Made by a program: the position numbers and the translations under genes. A DNA stretch of 64,000 nucleotides, taken from NCBI RefSeq assembly GCF_014837235.1, contig NZ_JACYFT010000002.1:496001-560000 (forward strand), read 5' to 3'. Below are positions 1 through 8,031 of this stretch, one piece after another; position 1 is the first letter of the stretch; each line of letters opens with the position of its first letter. The notes below the pieces were generated by a model, which was given only the letters and a program-made list of their open reading frames with translations, was not told where the DNA came from and made no database searches. The DNA is from Limnohabitans radicicola (GTDB lineage: Bacteria; Pseudomonadota; Gammaproteobacteria; Burkholderiales; Burkholderiaceae_C).

Positions 1-567
1 CGGCAACGCGCACTCTGGCTGTTTCAGCTGGGCCGTTTGCTCGGTTATGCGCTGCTGGGTGCCTTGGCAGCCGCCAGCGTGCAGGGGCTGGGTTGGCTCA
101 CGGTGCAATCGGCCGCGTTGCGCCCAGTGTGGAGTTTGCTGCATGTGGCGGCCATGGGCCTGGGGCTGTGGTTGATCGTTTACGCACGCCAGCCTGTGTG
201 GCTTGACCAGAGTGCCCGACGGCTGTGGTCACGGGTTCGCGGCTTCAATGCCCGCTGGGGGCGCGCAGCGCCAGTGCTGGTCGGAGGTCTGTGGGCGTTG
301 ATGCCTTGCGGCTTGCTGTATTCGGCCGTGATGGTGGCCGCGTTGACGTCACATCCGGCCGACGGCGCCACGACCATGGCCTGGTTTGCGGCAGGCTCCA
401 GTGTGAGCCTGTGGGCAGGACCCTGGTTGCTGCTCAAGATGCAGTCGGTAGGAGACGGTTCTTGGGGCGTTCGTCTGGCGGGGCTGGCCTTGATCGCCAC
501 CTCGGCCTGGGCCCTGTGGATGGGCCTGGCGCATGACCAGGCCCCCTGGTGTCTGGCGCCGGTCTGA
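1..567 (+). CDS. TauE/SafE-like (DsbD-type) membrane protein, 5'-truncated
   Basis: The reading frame is open from base 1, so the N-terminus lies outside the window and about 188 residues are visible. The visible part begins with the LGRLLGYALLGALA stretch typical of the small-residue-rich membrane proteins annotated as sulfite exporter TauE/SafE or cytochrome biogenesis transmembrane region. There are about five hydrophobic segments, and a GGLWALMPCGLLYSA repeat motif around visible residues 95-110 has the Pro-Cys pair seen in DsbD/CcdA-like helices. In related Burkholderiales such genes often sit by cytochrome oxidase assembly genes, but that flank is not visible. The next gene converges on it 6 bases after the stop. 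The family assignment is good; the substrate is unknown. Confidence 0.65.
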   Translation, partial: RQRALWLFQLGRLLGYALLGALAAASVQGLGWLTVQSAALRPVWSLLHVAAMGLGLWLIVYARQPVWLDQSARRLWSRVRGFNARWGRAAPVLVGGLWALMPCGLLYSAVMVAALTSHPADGATTMAWFAAGSSVSLWAGPWLLLKMQSVGDGSWGVRLAGLALIATSAWALWMGLAHDQAPWCLAPV

Positions 568-573
568 AAATGA

Positions 574-1389
574 TCAGGCCGAGAGGCCTTTGTAGAGCAT
601 GTAAGCGGCCAGCATGAACAAGGTGCTGGCGAAAACGCGCTTGAGTTGTTTGACCGGCAGCTTGTGGGCCGTGCCCGCGCCGATGGGGGCCATCACCACG
701 CTGCAAGTGGCAATCACCACCAGCGCTGGCAACCACAGGTAGCCAAAAGAATATTCAGGCAGGTTTTGCAAGTTCAGACCGCTGGCCACGTAGCCGGCCA
801 CATTGGCCAGGGCAATCGGGAAACCCAAGGCGGCGCTGGTGGCCACGGCGTTGTGGATGGCCACGTTGCACCAGGTCATGAAGGGTACGCTGATGAAGCC
901 GCCACCTGCGCCCACCAGGCCCGACAGCAGGCCGATCAGACCGCCCGCTCCCAGCTGACCGGTGAAGCCGGGCATCTGGCGGCTGGGCGCAGGTTTCTTG
1001 TCCAGGAACATCTGTGTGGCAGAAAAGCTCACAAAACCGGCAAAGAACAAAGCCAGCGAGCTGCCTTTGACCACGGCAAAAATGCCCATGCTGCCGAGCA
1101 AGCTCCCCAGGACAATGCCTGGGGCCAGACCTTTGACCAGGTCCCAGCGCACAGCGCCTTTTTTGTGGTGCGCCCGTACGCTGGAGATGCTGGTGAAAAT
1201 GATGGTGGCCATGGAAGTGGCAATCGCCATCTTGACCGCCAGATCGGGTGCCACGCCACGTTGGCCCAGCATCCAGGTCAGGAAAGGGACCATGATCATG
1301 CCGCCGCCAATGCCCAGAAGGCCTGCGAGGAAGCCGGTGCACAGGCCCAGCACGGCCAGCTCGATCAACAAAGTGGGTTCCAGGATCAT
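574..1389 (-). CDS. TSUP-family membrane transporter (TauE/SafE)
   Basis: This 271-residue polytopic membrane protein looks like a TauE/SafE (TSUP) permease, a family that moves sulfite, sulfonates or other organosulfur anions out of or into the cell. Two repeated halves each carry the family's glycine-rich motif: GLLGIGGGMIMVPFL near residues 23-37 and GLVGAGGGFISVPFM near residues 157-171. About eight hydrophobic helices are visible and the length is normal for the family. It lies just downstream of 6S RNA on the same strand, and readthrough from that direction is possible. The substrate cannot be told from sequence. Confidence 0.85.
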   Translation of the reverse strand: MILEPTLLIELAVLGLCTGFLAGLLGIGGGMIMVPFLTWMLGQRGVAPDLAVKMAIATSMATIIFTSISSVRAHHKKGAVRWDLVKGLAPGIVLGSLLGSMGIFAVVKGSSLALFFAGFVSFSATQMFLDKKPAPSRQMPGFTGQLGAGGLIGLLSGLVGAGGGFISVPFMTWCNVAIHNAVATSAALGFPIALANVAGYVASGLNLQNLPEYSFGYLWLPALVVIATCSVVMAPIGAGTAHKLPVKQLKRVFASTLFMLAAYMLYKGLSA

Positions 1390-1443
1390 GGTGCGGTAGG
1401 GGCGGTGAGGGTGAAAGAAAAGGTGTCTGCGGATGCCGCCGGA

Positions 1444-1601
1444 CCCTCATCCTGAACCGGGGGTTCAGGTGGGCGAGGGCAGACTGACGTTGGGTTCATC
1501 TGACGCGAGACGATCACGCTCACCAGCCGATGTACCAAGCCCGAGCTCAATGAGCATTGGTTCAAGGAAATATAAAGCCCGGCGCGCACCGCAGACGAGG
1601 G
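1444..1601 (-). ncRNA. ssrS: 6S RNA
   Basis: 6S RNA binds the sigma70 RNA polymerase holoenzyme by mimicking an open promoter and tunes transcription in stationary phase. Read on the minus strand, a terminal stem forms between CCCTCGTC (1594-1601) and GATGAGGG (1444-1451). Inside are GGCTGGTGAGCGTGATCG, which matches the E. coli GGTTGGTGAGCATG block, and CACCTGAACCCCCGGTTCAGG, which matches the E. coli CACCTTGAACC/GGGTTCAAGG hairpin. The CCTTGAACC box near the 5' arm also fits. The position directly downstream of zapA is the conserved proteobacterial location. The ends are inferred from the stem and may be off by a few bases; about 158 nt is at the short end for the family. Confidence 0.88.
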
Positions 1602-1603
1602 CT

Positions 1604-1609
1604 ATTGTA
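1604..1609 (-). promoter_or_regulatory. -10 element of the 6S RNA promoter
   Basis: TACAAT on the minus strand ends just upstream of the inferred 6S RNA start and fits a sigma70 -10 hexamer. No convincing -35 hexamer is visible at 17 bases spacing. The element lies between the zapA stop and the RNA, so 6S RNA may be made both from here and by processing of a zapA transcript. Confidence 0.55.
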
Positions 1610-1639
1610 GGTGCAAGCCCGAAGCGCTGCAGGGCGCGT

Positions 1640-1963
1640 TCAGAGCAGCTGGCCGTCTTGCTTGAGGGTCTGGTCGAGTCGGCTCAGCAACTGGGCCAGG
1701 CGGTCCTGGTCGGGCACCTCGCCCGTGTGGCTGGTTGCAGGCGCAGCAGGTGCGGCAACGGCGTCACTCTGATCGAAAGCCAGGTTGAGTGCGGCCAGCA
1801 CCGCAATGCGGTCACGCGCCTTGATCTTGCCTGCGTCGCGGATCTTGCACATGGCCAGGTCCACTTTGCCCACGGCCGCTTGCAGCTTGGCTTCGCCACC
1901 TTCGGGGCAGCCCAGCAAATAACTCTGGCCCATGATTTGGACTTCAATTTGTTTGGCGCTCAT
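1640..1963 (-). CDS. zapA: Cell division protein ZapA
   Basis: ZapA binds and crosslinks FtsZ protofilaments at midcell and stabilises the Z ring. The 107-residue length and the N-terminal domain (IEVQIMGQSYLLGCPEGGE near residues 6-24) match the ZapA family, followed by a long helical region around DRIAVLAALNLAF that forms the dimer and tetramer coiled coil. The start overlaps the stop of the upstream zapB-like gene by 4 bases, so the two are translationally coupled. 6S RNA lies immediately downstream, the usual genomic arrangement, which supports the call. Confidence 0.93.
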   Translation of the reverse strand: MSAKQIEVQIMGQSYLLGCPEGGEAKLQAAVGKVDLAMCKIRDAGKIKARDRIAVLAALNLAFDQSDAVAAPAAPATSHTGEVPDQDRLAQLLSRLDQTLKQDGQLL

Positions 1964-2190
1964 TCTGTGGCCTCAGGAGATGCAGGTGCTGTGGCCGTGG
2001 GCAGACGCTCAATGAGGGCATCGACTCGGGCGCGGGCAGCAGACAGCCGCGACTTGAGTTGGTCGCGTTCGTGGCTCAAGCTTTGCACTTGTTGCGCCAA
2101 CAAGGCGTTGGTGCGTTGCAGTTCCTCGTGTCGAAGCAAGAGGTGCTCCACGCGTTCGGCGATCTGGTCAATGAGGTCGGATGAGGCCAT
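1960..2190 (-). CDS. Small ZapB-like coiled-coil protein
   Basis: This 76-residue protein is almost entirely one predicted coiled coil (residues about 5-64, with heptad leucines in LLRHEELQRTNALLAQQVQ), followed by a Pro/Ala-rich tail. It is the first gene of a two-gene unit with zapA, overlapping it by 4 bases. Small coiled-coil proteins in this position in Burkholderiales are usually annotated as ZapB-like or hypothetical. A cell-division role as a ZapA partner is inferred from context and architecture. The low-complexity helix makes homology to E. coli ZapB hard to prove. Confidence 0.75.
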   Translation of the reverse strand: MASSDLIDQIAERVEHLLLRHEELQRTNALLAQQVQSLSHERDQLKSRLSAARARVDALIERLPTATAPASPEATE

Positions 2191-2282
2191 GGCAAACGTT
2201 GGCTGATGGTGTGGTCACATTGTAGGGCCTGGCGTTGGACCCGCTGTAGGGTTGCTGACAGCTTGAGGGCTAGAATTCAAAC

Positions 2283-2515
2283 CAGTTGGTGCTCGCGAAG
2301 CCGGTTCACGGCCCGCAGTTCAACGGGAAGCAGGAGGGGAGGCCGTCACGGTCCACCTAACCTGCGCTGCCCCCGCAACGGTAAGCAGACGAGCCCAGAG
2401 CGCAAGTTCAGGCTCCGCTTTCATCTCAAACCACTGGTCGCCCTGAAACAGGCGGTCGGGAAGGTGATGGAGGTTGCATCTGCCAGCCCGGATACCGGCC
2501 AACCAGGTGACCTGT
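2283..2515 (+). promoter_or_regulatory. Cobalamin (AdoCbl) riboswitch
   Basis: The 395 bases between the zapB-like gene and btuB hold a cobalamin riboswitch. Conserved blocks appear in order: a TTGGTGC-containing 5' arm with GAAGCCGGTTC near 2286-2307, AACGGGAA at 2322-2329, the B12-box core GCTGCCCCCGCAACGGTAA near 2366-2384, AACCACTGG near 2429-2437, GGGAAGGTG near 2458-2466, and the closing GCCCGGATACCGGCC near 2486-2500. In this class, B12 binding represses expression, usually by hiding the ribosome-binding site or ending transcription. A TAGAAT -10-like hexamer lies just upstream at 2271-2276. It should control the whole uptake operon that follows. The 3' boundary is approximate. Confidence 0.92.
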
Positions 2516-2585
2516 CGCAAGACCGGTCGTGAAGCCCATGCACTGTCGGGGAAGGCGGTGAGGGCGTTTGACTTGTTTGTTTCTC

Positions 2586-4448
2586 ATGAAAAACCGTTCT
2601 ATTCGTGCGCGCGCTTTCGGCAAAGCTGTGCCTGCGCTCTCCCTTTTGTCCTTGGCGACCAGTGCCGCCCTGGCCCAGACGCCGCCTGCCCAGCTGGTGG
2701 TCACGGCCAGCCGCACAGAGCAAATCATCACCGATGTGCTGCCCCACACCACGGTGCTCGGGCGCGATGCCATCGAGCAGTCCCAACTGACCGATTTGTC
2801 CAGTTTGCTGGCCCGCGAGGCCGGATTCCAGTTCACCCAGAGCGGTGGTCGTGGCAGCCAGTCCACGGCCTTTCTGCGCGGCGCGGCCTCTTTGCAGGTC
2901 TTGGTGCTGGTCGATGGCGTGCCCATGACCAAGCAGGACACCACGGGCGCGGTGAGCCTGGAGCACATCGTGCTCGACCAGGTGGACCGCATCGAGATCG
3001 TGCGCGGCAATGTGTCGGCCATCCACGGCAGCGGTGCCGTGGGCGGCGTGATCCAGGTGTTCACCCGCCAGGGCCAGGCAGGCCACACGGGCTTCATGAC
3101 GGCTGAAGCAGGTTCTTTGGGCACCTCACGGGTGAACCTGGGCACCCAGGGCAAGCACGGTGATTTGGGCTATGCCGTGTCGCTGGGCACCCTGTCGACC
3201 CGAGGCCTCAATGCAGCCAACCTGTCGCAAACCCTCAACGCCAACCCCGATGCCGATGGTTACCGCAACGACAACCACAGCGTGCACCTGAGCTACGACC
3301 TGGGGGCGGATCATAAAGTGGGCTTGCGCTCCACCCATTTCAATGGCCGTTTTGACTACGATGTGGCGGGTAGCTACGCCACACCGACCGATGTGCACAA
3401 GGGCACCACCCGCATCGACAACAACACCGTGTACTGGTTGGGCCAACTCAGCCCTGTCTGGTCCAGCCGCCTCAATTATTCGGAGGCCACCGAGCGCAAC
3501 ACCACCGCCACTGTGGGTGGCTACTCGTACACCACGCAGGCCGAGACGCGCACCCGCTTGATGTCGTGGACGCACCAGGTCAACTTGCCAGCCATGGTGC
3601 TGTCGGCAGGCGTGGACCACCAGACCCAAGGCATCGACGCGGGTATCGACGGCGTCACCGAATTGACCCGCCAGCGCAAGGCCAACGCGGTGTATGCCGG
3701 GCTGGTCTACAACCGTTCAGGCCACAGCGCCCAGTTCAACCTGCGCCACGACAGCGTGCAAGGTGTGGCATCCAAGGACTCGGTCTATCTGGGTTACGGC
3801 TATGAGCTCAACCCGCAGTGGAAACTGATTGCCAGCCATTCCACCGCCTTCAACGTGCCGCCGCTGGGGTACCTGTACGACCCGTACAGCGGCAACCCCA
3901 GTCTGCGCCCCGAGACCGCCACCACCCACGAAGTGGGGGTGCAGTGGGCCAGTGGGTCACAGCGACTGCGCTTGAGCCTGTTTGACACACGCACCAAGGA
4001 CCTGTTGCTGTACGACATGAACACCTGGCAGTTCAGCAACGTGAGCAGCGTGAAGAACCAGGGTCTGGAAACCAGCTACAGCGGACGCATCCAGTCCACG
4101 GACCTGCGCGCCAGCTTGACCCTGCAAGACCCGGTGAATGAGGCCACCGGGCAGCCACTGATGCGCCGCCCCAAGACCCTGGCCTCGGCATCGGTATCGC
4201 AGGCGGTAGGTCTGCTGACCCTGGGCGGCAACGTGCGCTACACCGGTGGGCGATCCGACCTCAACGGCAACCCTGATCTGCCCAGCTACGTGTTGCTGGA
4301 CCTGACGGCACGCTATGCTTTGACGCGCGACTGGACACTGTTTGGCCGCATTGAAAACGCGACCGACAGCCATTACCAGACGGCTTATGGCTACAACCAG
4401 CTGCCCCGAACCACGACGGTCGGTTTGAGCTGGAAATTCAAGTCTTGA
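2586..4448 (+). CDS. btuB: TonB-dependent vitamin B12 receptor BtuB
   Basis: BtuB takes up cobalamin across the outer membrane using TonB energy. The 620-residue product starts with a signal peptide (MKNRSIRARAFGKAVPALSL onward, cleaved near ALAQ), followed by a TonB box (QLVVTASRTEQ near residues 35-45), a plug domain (roughly 45-155, with DQVDRIEIVRG and GSGAVGGVIQ) and a 22-strand type barrel to the C-terminus. The ATG at 2586 is preferred over an upstream in-frame TTG at 2568 because it begins the signal peptide. The cobalamin riboswitch directly upstream and B12 ABC genes directly downstream make the substrate assignment strong. Confidence 0.93.
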   Translation: MKNRSIRARAFGKAVPALSLLSLATSAALAQTPPAQLVVTASRTEQIITDVLPHTTVLGRDAIEQSQLTDLSSLLAREAGFQFTQSGGRGSQSTAFLRGAASLQVLVLVDGVPMTKQDTTGAVSLEHIVLDQVDRIEIVRGNVSAIHGSGAVGGVIQVFTRQGQAGHTGFMTAEAGSLGTSRVNLGTQGKHGDLGYAVSLGTLSTRGLNAANLSQTLNANPDADGYRNDNHSVHLSYDLGADHKVGLRSTHFNGRFDYDVAGSYATPTDVHKGTTRIDNNTVYWLGQLSPVWSSRLNYSEATERNTTATVGGYSYTTQAETRTRLMSWTHQVNLPAMVLSAGVDHQTQGIDAGIDGVTELTRQRKANAVYAGLVYNRSGHSAQFNLRHDSVQGVASKDSVYLGYGYELNPQWKLIASHSTAFNVPPLGYLYDPYSGNPSLRPETATTHEVGVQWASGSQRLRLSLFDTRTKDLLLYDMNTWQFSNVSSVKNQGLETSYSGRIQSTDLRASLTLQDPVNEATGQPLMRRPKTLASASVSQAVGLLTLGGNVRYTGGRSDLNGNPDLPSYVLLDLTARYALTRDWTLFGRIENATDSHYQTAYGYNQLPRTTTVGLSWKFKS

Positions 4449-4467
4449 GCACAGCCGGGTCTTGAGC

Positions 4468-5271
4468 ATGCACGACTGGTTGCCCCAACGCATCGTTTGC
4501 CTCACCGAGGAGACCACGGAGTGGCTTTACCTGCTGGGGCAGGAAGAGCGCATTGTGGGCATCTCGGGCTACACGGTGCGCCCGCGCCGGGCCCGGGAGG
4601 AAAAGCCCAAGGTCAGCGCATTCCTGAGCGCCAAGATCGACAAGATCCTGGCGCTCCAGCCGGACTGCGTGTTCGGCTTTTCCGATCTGCAGGCCGACAT
4701 TGCCGCTGCGCTGGTGCGTGCGGGCGTGCAGGTCACGGTGTTCAACCAGCGCAGTGTGGATGAGATTTTCTCGATGCTGTACCAGGTTGCGGCCATGGTG
4801 GGCCAAGCCGAGCAGGGGCAGCAAAAGCTCAGCGCCATGCTCACCGAGCTGGAGGCGATCCGGCAAAAGGCGGCCAGTTTCAAGCGCCGTCCCCGGGTGT
4901 ATTTTGAGGAGTGGGACGAGCCCCACATCAGTGGCATCCGCTGGGTGTCGGAGCTCGTTGGCATCGCCGGGGGCGACGATGTGTTCCCCGAGCTGGCGGT
5001 GCAGGCCATGGGCAAGGACCGCATCATTGCCGACGCGCAGACCATCATCGACCGTGCGCCCGACATCGTGATCGGTTCGTGGTGTGGCAAGAAGTTCCGC
5101 CCCGAAAAAGTCGCGGCCCGTCCCGGCTGGCAATACGTGCCAGCGGTGCGCAACGGGCAAATTTTTGAAATCAAGTCGGCCGACATCCTGCAGCCTGGCC
5201 CGGCGGCACTGACCGATGGTGTGGCCCAGCTGCACCGCATCATGGCCCAGTGGGAGGCGCAGCATGCGTGA
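4468..5271 (+). CDS. Cobalamin-binding protein, BtuF-like, without signal peptide
   Basis: The 267-residue product has the periplasmic-binding fold of the BtuF/FepB class (helical-backbone, PF01497-like): an opening RIVCLTEETTEWLYLLGQ, then ILALQPDCVFGFSDLQADI and the C-terminal DIVIGSWCGKKF. The next gene carries a secretion signal but this one has none; its N-terminus is MHDWLPQRIVCL, already inside the fold. ATG at 4468 is chosen over TTG at 4462. It sits in the B12 operon 19 bases after btuB and overlaps the next binding-protein gene by 8 bases. It may be a cytoplasmic corrinoid-binding protein or use a non-classical export route. The family is clear; the location and role are not. Confidence 0.78.
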   Translation: MHDWLPQRIVCLTEETTEWLYLLGQEERIVGISGYTVRPRRAREEKPKVSAFLSAKIDKILALQPDCVFGFSDLQADIAAALVRAGVQVTVFNQRSVDEIFSMLYQVAAMVGQAEQGQQKLSAMLTELEAIRQKAASFKRRPRVYFEEWDEPHISGIRWVSELVGIAGGDDVFPELAVQAMGKDRIIADAQTIIDRAPDIVIGSWCGKKFRPEKVAARPGWQYVPAVRNGQIFEIKSADILQPGPAALTDGVAQLHRIMAQWEAQHA

Positions 5272-6157
5272 CGCGCTGCAATGCCTCTGGCTGGCCTGCT
5301 GCGCCTGGCTGGGCACGGCGCAGGCCGCCACGGTGCTGGACGACCTCCGGCAACCGGTCCACATTGCCAAGGCGCCGCAGCGCATCGTGAGCCTCTTGCC
5401 CTCGCTGACCGAGACCGTTTGCACCCTGGGCGCTTGTCAGCGGCTGGTGGGGGTGGATCGCTATTCCAACTGGCCAGCCGCGGTGCGGTCTGTGCCGCGT
5501 GTGGGGGGCGGGCTGGATCCCAACATCGAAAGCATCGTCGCCTTGAAGCCCGATCTGGTGCTGGTGGCGGGCTCCACCCGGGGCGCCGACCGTTTGCAAG
5601 CCCTGGGCCTCACGGTGCTGCGCCTGGAGCCGCGCACCCATGCCGATGTGCAGCGCGTGCTGCAGGTGGTGGGGCAGGCTTTGCACGTGCCTGCCAACGA
5701 CAGCGAGCGTGCCTGGCAAGGCATTCAGACGGGAGTGCAGACCGCTGTGCAATCGCTCTCCAAGCCCGCGCGCGGGCAGCGGGTGTATGTGGAGGTCAGC
5801 CCCACACCCCATGGCGCCAGTGAGGCGTCGTTCATTGGCGAAACGCTCACCCGCATGGGTGTGGCCAACATCCTGCCCGCAGCGCTGGGGCCATTTCCGC
5901 AGGTCAACCCCGAGTGGGTGGTGCGGGCCCAGCCCGACGTGATCATGGCGGGTGACAGCAGCCGCGCCAGCATGGTGCAGCGCCCGGGCTGGCCTGGCCT
6001 GCGCGCGATGCAAGGCCAACGCCTGTGCGTGTTCAGCGCCGAAGATGCCGACACCTTGGTGCGTGCCGGGCCGCGCATGGCCGAAGCCGCCCGGTTGATG
6101 GCCGCGTGCCTGAACCGCGCTGCAGGCCCAGCTACATCTCAAGGGGCAGTGCAATGA
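5264..6157 (+). CDS. btuF: Periplasmic cobalamin-binding protein BtuF
   Basis: This is the solute-binding protein that delivers B12 to the BtuCD importer. The 297-residue product has a signal peptide (MRDALQCLWLACCAWLGTAQA, residues 1-21) and the class III binding fold with RIVSLLPSLTETVCTLG, DPNIESIVALKPDLVLV and QPDVIMAGD. The start at 5264 overlaps the previous stop by 8 bases, and the stop overlaps btuC by 4 bases, so translation is coupled through the operon. Of the two BtuF-like genes this is the one with normal export, so it is the likely partner of BtuC. Confidence 0.88.
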   Translation: MRDALQCLWLACCAWLGTAQAATVLDDLRQPVHIAKAPQRIVSLLPSLTETVCTLGACQRLVGVDRYSNWPAAVRSVPRVGGGLDPNIESIVALKPDLVLVAGSTRGADRLQALGLTVLRLEPRTHADVQRVLQVVGQALHVPANDSERAWQGIQTGVQTAVQSLSKPARGQRVYVEVSPTPHGASEASFIGETLTRMGVANILPAALGPFPQVNPEWVVRAQPDVIMAGDSSRASMVQRPGWPGLRAMQGQRLCVFSAEDADTLVRAGPRMAEAARLMAACLNRAAGPATSQGAVQ

Positions 6158-7158
6158 GCGATGTCTCACGCGCCCAGCACTGGACGGTGCTCTTGCTGGT
6201 GATCGGCATCGCCACCGTGCTGCTGGGCACCACGGCAGGCAGCCAAGGTTGGCAAGCCTGGTGGTGGGGCGGCATGGATGCGGTCTCGCAGCAGATCGTG
6301 GTGGACATTCGCCTGCCGCGCAGCCTGGGATCCTGGCTCGGTGGTGCGCTGCTGGGCCTGGCGGGAGCGGTGGCGCAGGGCTTGTTTCGCAATCCGCTGG
6401 CCGATCCGTATTTGCTGGGCAGCGCTTCGGGCGCGTCGCTTGGGGTGGGCACCTACCTGAGCCTTTTTGGCGGCAGTGCATGGGCCATGACGTGGTGGAC
6501 GGGCTTGGGCCTGACCGGGGCGGCGTTTGTGGGGGCGGTGTTGGCCGTGTTCTTGACTTTGTTGCTGGCCCGTGGCGTGCAGCAGACCTTGCGCCTGCTC
6601 TTGGCGGGTGTGGTGGTCGGTGTGGTGCTGGGGGCGGTCACATCCATGGTGTCTTTGCTGCAGCCGCAGGTGCTGCAGGCCATGCAGGGTTTCATGCTGG
6701 GCTCCACCGCTTTGGTGAGCTGGAGCGCTTGCCTCACGCTGGCCGTGGTGCTGGCGGTGTGCCTGGTGCTGGCCTGGGTGTTTGCCCGCGTGCTGGACGC
6801 CTTGACGCTGGGCGAAGCCACCGCGCAAAGCCTGGGCGTGCCGCTGCGCTCGGCCCGCCTGGTGCTGGTGGGCGTGTTGTCGCTGGCCACGGGCGCGGCG
6901 GTGGCGCACATCGGGCTGGTGGCTTTTGTGGGCCTGGCTGCGCCGCATCTGGTGCGCTCTCTGTTGCGCACCACCCATGCCCGCAGTGTGCTGCTGGCCG
7001 CGCTCATGGGCGGGGCTTTGCTCGCGCTGGCCGATGTGATGGCTCGCGTGCTGTTTGCGCCGCAGGAACTGCCCGTCGGGGTGCTGACCGCGGTGATCGG
7101 GGGGGGCTACCTGCTGTGGCGGGTGTACCGGGGCTCCGGTGCAGGAGGGGCGCGATGA
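6154..7158 (+). CDS. btuC: Vitamin B12 ABC transporter permease BtuC (FecCD family)
   Basis: BtuC is the membrane permease of the B12 importer. The 334-residue protein has about nine to ten hydrophobic helices and the FecCD signatures: RLPRSLGSWLGGALLGLAGA near residues 53-72, GLFRNPLADPYLLGSASGAS near 76-95, and the cytoplasmic GLVAFVGLAAPHLVR loop near residue 255 that contacts the ATPase. The ATG overlaps the btuF stop (ATGA) and the stop overlaps btuD, so stoichiometry is probably set by coupling. A related iron-siderophore permease cannot be excluded on sequence alone, but the operon points to B12. Confidence 0.9.
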   Translation: MSDVSRAQHWTVLLLVIGIATVLLGTTAGSQGWQAWWWGGMDAVSQQIVVDIRLPRSLGSWLGGALLGLAGAVAQGLFRNPLADPYLLGSASGASLGVGTYLSLFGGSAWAMTWWTGLGLTGAAFVGAVLAVFLTLLLARGVQQTLRLLLAGVVVGVVLGAVTSMVSLLQPQVLQAMQGFMLGSTALVSWSACLTLAVVLAVCLVLAWVFARVLDALTLGEATAQSLGVPLRSARLVLVGVLSLATGAAVAHIGLVAFVGLAAPHLVRSLLRTTHARSVLLAALMGGALLALADVMARVLFAPQELPVGVLTAVIGGGYLLWRVYRGSGAGGAR

Positions 7159-7928
7159 CGGCGGCCTTGCAAACCGTGCAATTGCAGGTGCAACTCGGCG
7201 GGTATTCGGTTCTGAGAGGCATTGACTTGCAGATCCAGCCTGGCCGCTGGACCTGTGTGGTCGGCCCCAATGGGGCGGGCAAATCCACCTTGCTCAAGGC
7301 TTTGGCGGGTTTGTTGCCGCACAGTGGGCAGGTGCTTTGGCAAGGCCAGCCGCTGGGCACCCTGTCCGGTCGCGAGCGGGCGCTGCAGTTGTCGTGGTTG
7401 GGGCAAGGGGAATCCACCACGCTGGATTTGCGCGTTTGGGACGTGGTCATGCTCGGGCGCCTCCCTCACCAGGGCTGGCTGGGTTCGCCCACCGAGCGGG
7501 ATGCAAAGATGGTCGAAGCCGCCTTGAAGGCCACCCAGGCCTGGGTCTGGCGCGAACGCACGCTGGGCGAGTTGTCGGGCGGCGAGCGCCAGCGCGTGCT
7601 GCTGGCCCGGGCCATGGCGGGCAACGCCCCGGTGATGCTGATGGACGAGCCACTGGCCAACCTGGACCCGCCGCACCAGGTGGATTGGCTGGAGCAGGTG
7701 CACTGCCTGCGGGCCCAGGGCACCACGGTCGTGAGTGTGCTGCATGAGATCGGCATGGCGCTGCACGCCGACGAGGTCCTCGTCATGGATCAGGGGCAGG
7801 TCATCCACCACGGCGCTTGCAGCGATCTGGCCAGCCATGCGGCCATTGAGGCGGTGTTTGGCCACCGTATCCGCATCCACGCGCTGAACGGTCAGTGGGT
7901 CGTCTTGCCCTGTACCGCAGGCTCATGA
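7155..7928 (+). CDS. btuD: Vitamin B12 ABC transporter ATPase BtuD
   Basis: This 257-residue ATPase powers BtuC. Walker A is GPNGAGKST (residues about 38-46), the ABC signature is LSGGERQR near 145-152, Walker B is VMLMDEP near 164-170, and the switch histidine is in SVLHE near 198. The Q-loop region reads SWLGQGES. It is the last gene of the riboswitch-controlled operon. About 100 bases of non-coding sequence follow before the export genes, with no convincing T-rich terminator. Confidence 0.9.
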   Translation: MTAALQTVQLQVQLGGYSVLRGIDLQIQPGRWTCVVGPNGAGKSTLLKALAGLLPHSGQVLWQGQPLGTLSGRERALQLSWLGQGESTTLDLRVWDVVMLGRLPHQGWLGSPTERDAKMVEAALKATQAWVWRERTLGELSGGERQRVLLARAMAGNAPVMLMDEPLANLDPPHQVDWLEQVHCLRAQGTTVVSVLHEIGMALHADEVLVMDQGQVIHHGACSDLASHAAIEAVFGHRIRIHALNGQWVVLPCTAGS

Positions 7929-8031
7929 GCGCTGGCGCACCATGGCGCCTGAAAATGATCTGGATCAAGGCCGATGGCCCAAGCACACGGTCCAATGAAG
8001 ACCCATGGTTTGGATGCCGGGGAGGGCATGC

